DNA of 64,000 nt from Capitella teleta. Its lineage: Eukaryota; Annelida; Polychaeta; Capitellidae. The stretch is from positions 62,001-126,000 of the forward strand of contig KB302862.1 of assembly GCA_000328365.1 (NCBI GenBank), given 5' to 3'. Positions 57,514 to 64,000 of this stretch are shown piece after piece (position 1 is the stretch's first letter; every line of letters starts with the position of its first letter). Below the pieces are notes generated by a model. The model was given only the letters and a program-made list of their open reading frames with translations. It did not search any database and was not told where the DNA came from. The position numbers were made by a program, and so were the translations under genes.

Positions 57514-58966
57514 TCATAGTTCATCATGCGCTGGGTTGAACGCCCAGAAGGAGCAAGTCTTGCCGTTCACACGTCGCTCTCGCGTGGCAAATGAAGAAAA
57601 CGTGGAGACACAGTTGCCGATGTAGTGGTCAGCTTTAGCCAGGATGGCTAAATCGACATGCGGCTCAGCCGGAGAGTGTTTAAGTACCCTGACCTGTAAA
57701 GAGCATTAACAATTGCAGCATGAATTCCGATCGTAACACACCATCATGTTCTTGAGCAATTTCTCAATATCGCTGATCATGTAGTCGCTGTCGGCCGCCA
57801 CAAAGATTGCTTGGGCATTGATGCGCTTCACTTCTTTCTTAATCTGGCTGAGTATTTTCTGCTTCGACGGAAAGCACATCTCTTTTGTCAGAGTGCCGTG
57901 TTCCAATTTGTGACCCAGGCACTGCCAGGAACCAAACAGGTTCTGTCTGCTTTCGGTGGCATGCTCACAAGCCTTTTTCTGTGCGGAATATCGTGAATCA
58001 TGACTCGCTTAATCGCAATTCTCACCACTCACCCAATCGGCTCCATTTCGGAGGTGAATGCCTAGAAATCTCGATGAGCCGATCTCATCTCGAATAAACT
58101 TCTCGGCTTCGTTCTCAATCAGCGCCGACCACTTGAAGTACTTCTGAAGCTCGACGTCTCTCTCTAAAATTGGGAAAGCAGCAGGTGCACCAGAGAACGC
58201 TAGCACTGGGTATTCCTCAGGCGGGTATCTGCCACGCAGTAAAAGCAGGTGAAACAAAACACCCCAAATAGGGACACCAACTTCTTATTCCATTTATGTG
58301 AAGTGCTCGAATGACGCGTGTCGTACGACAGAGGTCCGTAAAACTCGGATTTCACAAAATCGATGTTGAACGTGTCCCAGAATGGACCGAAAGGATTCCC
58401 GTCTTTAGCATTGCAGTCGTTTTCCCTGTCGCCACGGCGATGCGAGTAGCAGAACACTGAAATGCAATAAATAACCACATCCCTTTACAGCCACTCATCT
58501 TTATTACCGGTGCGTTCACTCGGGGGCCAAACCGTTGGAGCAAGTTCACGCATAAACTTCTCCATCGTGATGGCGCGATGATAAGGTAGTATGCCACTCA
58601 GACGGAAGTACAAATCAAACGGTATTTGGGTCTACAAGGATATGAAATCGGAAGCAATATCTCTCGTGCCATTTGGACACACTTACTGATCTATGTTTTC
58701 CTGGTTCATATTCCACCCAGGGCGGCAGGATCAGGGTGCGGTTGAGCCCCTTGGCAAATGCAAGGACACCCAGGTATTGGTCAGCTTGGTTTCCAAAGCG
58801 ACCTGCAAAAGGACTCTGGTTACATGCACTCATTGGCACCATACTGACCCATGCATGGACAAAACGTGATGTAGCCATTGGGGTCAACTTCTAGGCCATG
58901 GGATGCGTGCAGCAGAGCCAAGAGGCTGCAGGTCATGGATGCTATGACAACCGATGATGACATCAT
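57514..58966 (-). CDS. POFUT1: GDP-fucose protein O-fucosyltransferase 1, 7 exons, 379 aa
   Basis: Exons, high to low: 58966-58849, 58802-58687, 58631-58508, 58456-58282, 58228-58033, 57972-57742, 57693-57514; phases agree. POFUT1 adds O-fucose from GDP-fucose to Ser/Thr of EGF repeats (for example Notch) in the ER lumen. Features: a signal peptide (about 1-23), [20 protein letters not shown] at the GDP-fucose site (37-56), [46 protein letters not shown] and [10 protein letters not shown], with Arg238 at the position of the catalytic Arg of the human enzyme. Later come [10 protein letters not shown] and [15 protein letters not shown]. The protein ends in HDEL, an ER-retention signal (human ends RDEF). 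Length is close to the human 388. The second codon is also ATG. Its EGF-bearing substrates could include the EGF modules of the RPTP in this window, but that is speculation. Confidence 0.96.
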
Positions 58967-61900
58967 GCTGAAAGGGAGAAGCAAGTAGATTTCATTAATG
59001 ATTACATCATATTTATCATTCTTACATAATATTTTTTATTTTCCTATATGGCAGTTGATTTAATTATAAGATCAATTTAACAGACAACCGTATTGTCTTG
59101 GTTATACGCGCAGTGCGATATGGCAGAGGCTGAGAGCATGTTAGTTTAACTGTATTTAGATGCCCATTCCACTAAAATCCCTTGTAAACCCGCGGAAGTC
59201 AGTGTGTGGCCCATGTTTAAGTAATGCTTGAAACAACGGGCTGTGTAGCCAGAAATACCTGCATGGCGTCAGTTCAATTAACAATAGGCCTACTCTATGC
59301 TTGGTACATTTATTCTGTTTACAGCATTAGAGATTGAGTGACAACAGCCATTAATACCACAGCACATAAGATGCGACCTACATAATATGTATTGCTTGGC
59401 TGTGCATGCTCTGAGTGAAATCTGCGCATGGAATACATTCTTACACGGCTGTTAATTGATTTATTGTTCATCTATAGACATCGTTTGAAGCAGCCTCATC
59501 AAAAAGTCTTAGTTTGTACATTTCCAAAGCATGCTGGCTGATACCTTGGCGCTAGTGGGTGTGTACATAAATTCCTCAATTTCTGGTTTGAAAAAGGTCG
59601 GGTGGGCGTTTAACTAGGAGTGTGCTTATAACCAAGACAATAAGGTACACCGAGATCAGATCAAAGACCTTATGTATACCAAGAAGGCCAGCTGGCAAAA
59701 TCTGCCTTTTGATTGCATTGTCGTACTTCTGGACTGCAGCTAATCTAGGTCTCCACAAGCATTGCTGTCTGAACTGACCGCTGATTGGCTAACAGACAAT
59801 CACAATGCAACCATGAATAGCACAAAACAAATGCATCGTTGCAAATTCCGGTTTAAATAGTAGACAGTAGTTTTGAACTTTATTCACAAGGATTAAAATT
59901 ACAAGCGAGCCATAGGGAGATAAGTAAGATGGGTGTCTTGATATATAAATAATAATGTTTTTGATCAGATTGCAAATTAAGAAGGTCCATCTTAAGACAC
60001 ATAGTCTTGAGATCGTAAACCTATCTAAATTCGTCTGATAAAATATTGTATGGGTGCTCGAAGACGCAATTCCAATCACAGTGATAAAACTATGAAAAAG
60101 CCTATGGAATAGGCCTACCTGGCCACATACAGTACATCAACATAGCACAGATAAATAACCCCTGTCTCGCTGTAGTATCATAGTGAAACTATAAATCATA
60201 CTATTCATAGTATGTCATACTATTTATAGTATGTCAGCTAACATCAATGATCAACAAATAAGGCTAAAAGCCCCTTCTGGCATCTGTAATTTCGAGAGTC
60301 GGCTAGACAGTCGTTTCATAAACCACCGTGCGCACTAGTACGGGTAATCTGGAGCTGATGCCAGAGGCCTGTCAAGGCCTTTAATCATAAGAGGACATGT
60401 GAGTGCCCACTAGATTAGATACCAATAATCTGGATTGCACTCTATTATCGCTCATGAGCGGTTCATTTTCAAGCAGACATTCAGTACATTCACGACAAAG
60501 GCGATAAAATAGAATCAGCAGCGATATACCAATTCACGTACAGAAGAAAGAATGCAAGTCACGTGAAGACCGACAGAGGGAACTGCAGGTTGATGCCACG
60601 ATTCCGCTTACGTCTTAACGTAAAGATGATTGATATGTTAACAGAGGACGTTATGATTCCAATTAAGACCTCGTCTCACGAGTGAAAACATAACGCACTC
60701 AATATTGGCTGCACTACGAATCTATAGATTATTCCCGATCGACAGGGACTTATACTAATATTAGTAATATAGGCCACTGAGGCCAGCACAGAGGAGGGTG
60801 GATTCAGTTGATAACTTGATACCCAGGGTAAGATGTGCAATGCCTTGTATCAGCCTCAAAACAAAAACAAAATAATAATAATAAAAAAAATAAAAAATAA
60901 AAAAAGAGAATGGACTCGGATCATTCCCTGGTCATACCGAAAGTGAACCCTTGGCCTGACCAATATATATCCACGAAAATTGGCGCGATTGTCTTCCAGA
61001 AAACAAGAAGTGTAGACCCAAAAATAAGGTAAATTCTCACCCCGAAAAGTGAAAATTCTCAAACGAGGGCAGTTTGTCCATAATTTCATTGTTATGCAGA
61101 ATCCGAGAACATTTTATGCACATCTAGAGAGCACGACAAAAGGTGATCTCGTTTCAAGACTCCTATTGCTTGCTCTCATCCCCACAAGTTATGGCTACAG
61201 AATGCAGATAGGCAAAATGAAATATGCAGCAAATGGTTTGCCTTATAAGGGTAGCCCATCCTTATGAAAATCACCTTTCATCAGCAATAATATCACAATA
61301 ACCTTCTAATTTTCACATGAATTAATACATCACAAAACATCCATTCTAATCATATTTCACGTCAATATTAGTTGACTCCTCCAGAAATAATCCGTTTTCA
61401 ACTTTTTAGACGACGCCGGCCTGTTTCCACGACAGGCGAGAGAGAACATCCGTGAAGCTAGGATTGAAATTTCGCGCCTTCTGTGGAATCAGGCACATGA
61501 TTTAATGAAAATATGTATTCAGGTGATACACCCATAGTATTTTCTCATAAAAAAATGTTCGTGAGACACCATTGGCTATTACCTGCGACACAAAAAAAAA
61601 AAACATTTAATCTTGGTTCTGTGCTTATAAGGTCAGCATGCACATTGGATAAACGGTAACCATGCTCATTGCCATTTGCAAGCCTACCACTGAACTCGAT
61701 ATTCCATACTGGGTCAATGGAGCATGCTTTTAACCAAGTGATATTTGATAAAATTTGTCTGTTTTTTGGTTGGAACAAATATTACGCAACAACACTTAGC
61801 ACCCTCATCGTATGGAGATTTCGAGGATCAAAGTTCCCCTCATTTCTACGGCACTCGGTCAATAATTACATGTATCTGTAAAGACTTTGCCAACACATCA

Positions 61901-61991
61901 TCGCATAATTATAGCAGCTTATAACGAGGCCTATATTTTCATATGATGATTGTTATGACAATTTATGGACTCAATATTGCTGTTTGATAAT
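58967..61991. other. Spacer upstream of POFUT1
   Basis: About 3 kb without a recognised gene. Palindromic atagtatgtcatact words lie at 60200-60236, and an A-rich simple repeat lies at about 60858-60907. Confidence 0.45.
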
Positions 61992-62279
61992 AGAAACTAT
62001 TAGAGTGAGTGAGTGAGTGATGGGGTTTTACGGCTCCACCTAGCCCATTCGGGTGAACAGAAGGCCCGGGACCGGGGTTTCCCCCTACTCTTATCGATAA
62101 ATCCCAAGGGTTCTTTATCCTGCATACCACCATAGACAGTAGTACACAGCGCCCGGCCTTGTTACGCAGTTGGGCAGCACTGCAGAGTCACCGAAGAATT
62201 ACAATTATAACGGATTACAATTATAATTCACAATCATAACGCACGTGGCCTGATCGGGTCTCGAACAGAAACTATTAGA
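61992..62279 (-). mobile_element. SINE, minus orientation, with 13-bp target duplication
   Basis: Body 62005-62266, flanked by identical agaaactattaga (61992-62004, 62267-62279). On the minus strand it starts with gttcgagacccgatcag (B-box-like), then a central region with aaagaacccttgggatttat and gataagagtaggggg, and ends ggagccgtaaaaccccatca followed by (ctca)n. The 5' tRNA half is missing or truncated. The exact flanking repeat proves a retroposed insertion. Confidence 0.8.
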
Positions 62280-63325
62280 ATTTGAGCCAAGTCCAACAGT
62301 GAAAAGTGAACATAATTAGCTGGGGAAGAGCGAGAAAGTAGATAAACATTGAATATATCTCAGACCATAATTTTAATATCCTGTCCATTAAAAACATGCT
62401 ACAAACATAAACAATAATGAAATGTACCAGTGTATTGGGTTTCATGTTAATAATTTTGAGGCTCTGGGTACGCCCATGTGATGTCTCGAAGTAGGGGCCG
62501 AAAACTACAGAGTCAAACCCCTGTATAAATGGGTTGGGTCCTAGAAGCATTGAAAGATATCTTTCAATGCTCAAGAGCAACATTGAACCCGGTGTGAATA
62601 ATTGGTCTGTGGTTTCTGAATCGTGAATTAAGAAAAAGGTCGACGCGTGAAATGTGGAAGCGACGGCAAAAGAGAAGACCAATTATAGAAATGAAGAAGG
62701 GTAATTGGAGAATGGAAGTCAAAGGGAGTCAATGAATTCCTTCTCCCTGAAGAAGCGTAGCTTGGCCTTGGGAAGTCCACTTATACAAAGAAATGGGTGG
62801 ACTGATTTGACCTCATAAAATTATACCAACTCAAGTGCATATAATAAGAAAATTCCATTCCGGAGAATCCTCTGGGTACCAGTATGTGACAGTATGAATT
62901 GTCACAAACTTATCATTACTATACTTTTATTATATTTTCCTTTTTTTTTTTTTGCGTGTATCTTTCAATGTCATAATGACATAATAAGGTTCTATTTATA
63001 TACTTTGATACTATAAAGGTACTCTTATATGATACGATATAATCATATAATAGTATATGCATTGTATAGATCTAAGCATCTAATGCTAATTTTGCTTATT
63101 GCCCAAAGCATAATAATTATTAGTTTTGTAATTCGGAGCATTGTTCTACGGTAATCAGAACAAAGTTGCCGCGCCACACCTTTCAGCTTTTATGGGTAAC
63201 TATATATAAGATATATGAGGTTTCTACGAGTCTATCTAATGACCAAATTCTGACCCTTTGCATAGAATATTTTCTAAAACACACGCCACAGCATATCATA
63301 CAATATAAATAATGCATTATCTTCA
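62280..63325. other. AT-rich spacer
   Basis: No gene recognised. The minus-strand frame 62275-62682 has no domain. A T run lies at 62941-62954. Confidence 0.4.
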
Positions 63326-63332
63326 AGTGATC

Positions 63333-63382
63333 ATCCGATCGGATTGGGTGGAGCCGTAAAACCCCATCACTCACTCAAGTGG
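63333..63382 (+). mobile_element. 5'-truncated SINE 3' end, plus orientation
   Basis: 63347-63376 (ggtggagccgtaaaacccca...) is identical to the reverse complement of 62011-62040, the 3' end of the neighbouring SINE. Short flanking tcaagtg words may be its target duplication. Confidence 0.7.
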
Positions 63383-64000
63383 TTATAACTTTCTACGATC
63401 TAATGTCTTGACTCGGTAGTTATGGTAATTGGATATTCTGATCCTAACATCACATGTCGTGGAGCATGCTAGACACAAGCGACCGTGTACAATAAAATCG
63501 TTAAATAATTATCTGTGTGGATAAGTTATACTACATTGACCCATGGTCACTATTTGATTCAAATTAGATCGTTCAAATTAAAACCCTATAACTCATACTT
63601 ACATGTATCAGCGGTATTGCACTATCAGCAACAAATATTACGAGTAATTGATAAAAACATATTGAAGCTTTAATTATTAACGTAAGTTTAACTCAAGTAT
63701 AGTTACTTTAGTATATAGTACAGTGCATGGATGCTGGGTGCTCTTTAATCTTCATCATCATCATCATTATAGTTTATGATCAAACGAACGGCCAATTAAA
63801 TAGCTTATGTGAGTTATGTCTGAAACTGAGTCCAATTCATCATTCATCCATTCTTGTATTCAATTGTGTCAGCCATGTCTAGCACAGATGAATCGGGCGT
63901 GAATGGTGTGGAGTCCGATAGACCTATGTTCTCTCATTGTGTCAGCTAAGTCATGCCTACTTCACGGACCGAATCCGAAAGTACAAGGATTGAAACAAGA
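63383..64000. other. Window-edge spacer
   Basis: AT-rich sequence with a (tca)n run at about 63752-63767; no gene recognised. Confidence 0.45.

Noticed and set aside
62011-63376. 30-bp perfect inverted repeats suggesting a 1.37-kb TIR transposon
   Set aside because: The left copy is one end of a SINE bounded by its own 13-bp target duplication (61992-62279). The right copy is a truncated SINE end in the opposite orientation. The pairing is accidental.

Overview
The window is metazoan nuclear DNA. Genes have GT-AG introns, most only about 50-100 bases long, AT-rich spacers, many short interspersed elements, and animal-only families: VCPIP1, a receptor tyrosine phosphatase, SRCR-ZP, SGLT and POFUT1. 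Compact introns plus this gene set fit a marine invertebrate. A sponge or another early-branching animal is plausible, but the species cannot be fixed from the sequence.

Layout. 1-2.9 kb is repeat debris: a Ty3/gypsy-type fossil, a LINE 3' end and a hairpin. 3.0-4.1 kb is an intronless class A GPCR (+). 4.1-9.3 kb holds MITE-like and LINE remains and a TGAC/GTCA-rich cluster. 9.35-14.96 kb is a complete 15-exon VCPIP1 deubiquitinase (+). 15.3-15.5 kb is a small secreted peptide with a symmetric eight-cysteine pattern (-). 15.5-22 kb has no gene I recognise. 22.0-28.6 kb is a 16-exon TTC28-like TPR/CHAT gene (-). 28.6-36.6 kb is a transposon landing zone: a TTCGCGG-rich TIR element, a Mutator-like element with long TIRs and a 9-bp target duplication, a foldback element, a tRNA-derived SINE and a 35-bp inverted repeat. 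36.6-44.5 kb is a 12-exon receptor-type tyrosine phosphatase (-), head to head with a 10-exon SRCR-ZP surface protein (+, 45.6-48.5 kb). 49.0-52.8 kb is a 15-exon SLC5 sodium/solute cotransporter (+), tail to tail with a 2-exon type II membrane protein (-, 53.5-55.1 kb) that looks like a degenerate short-chain dehydrogenase. 57.5-59.0 kb is POFUT1 (-). 59-64 kb is intergenic with SINE copies.

Functions. The genes are not an operon. Several act at the cell surface or in the secretory path: GPCR, RPTP, SRCR-ZP, SGLT, POFUT1 (ER O-fucosylation of EGF repeats), the membrane SDR-like protein and the cysteine-rich peptide. VCPIP1 belongs to the p97/VCP-linked ubiquitin system, and TTC28 is a TPR scaffold. 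Gene models were built by hand from splice consensus and reading phase; all multi-exon models close in frame. The most unusual items are the cysteine-rich peptide, the SDR-like protein, the Mutator-like element with subterminal repeats, and the nested foldback beside it.
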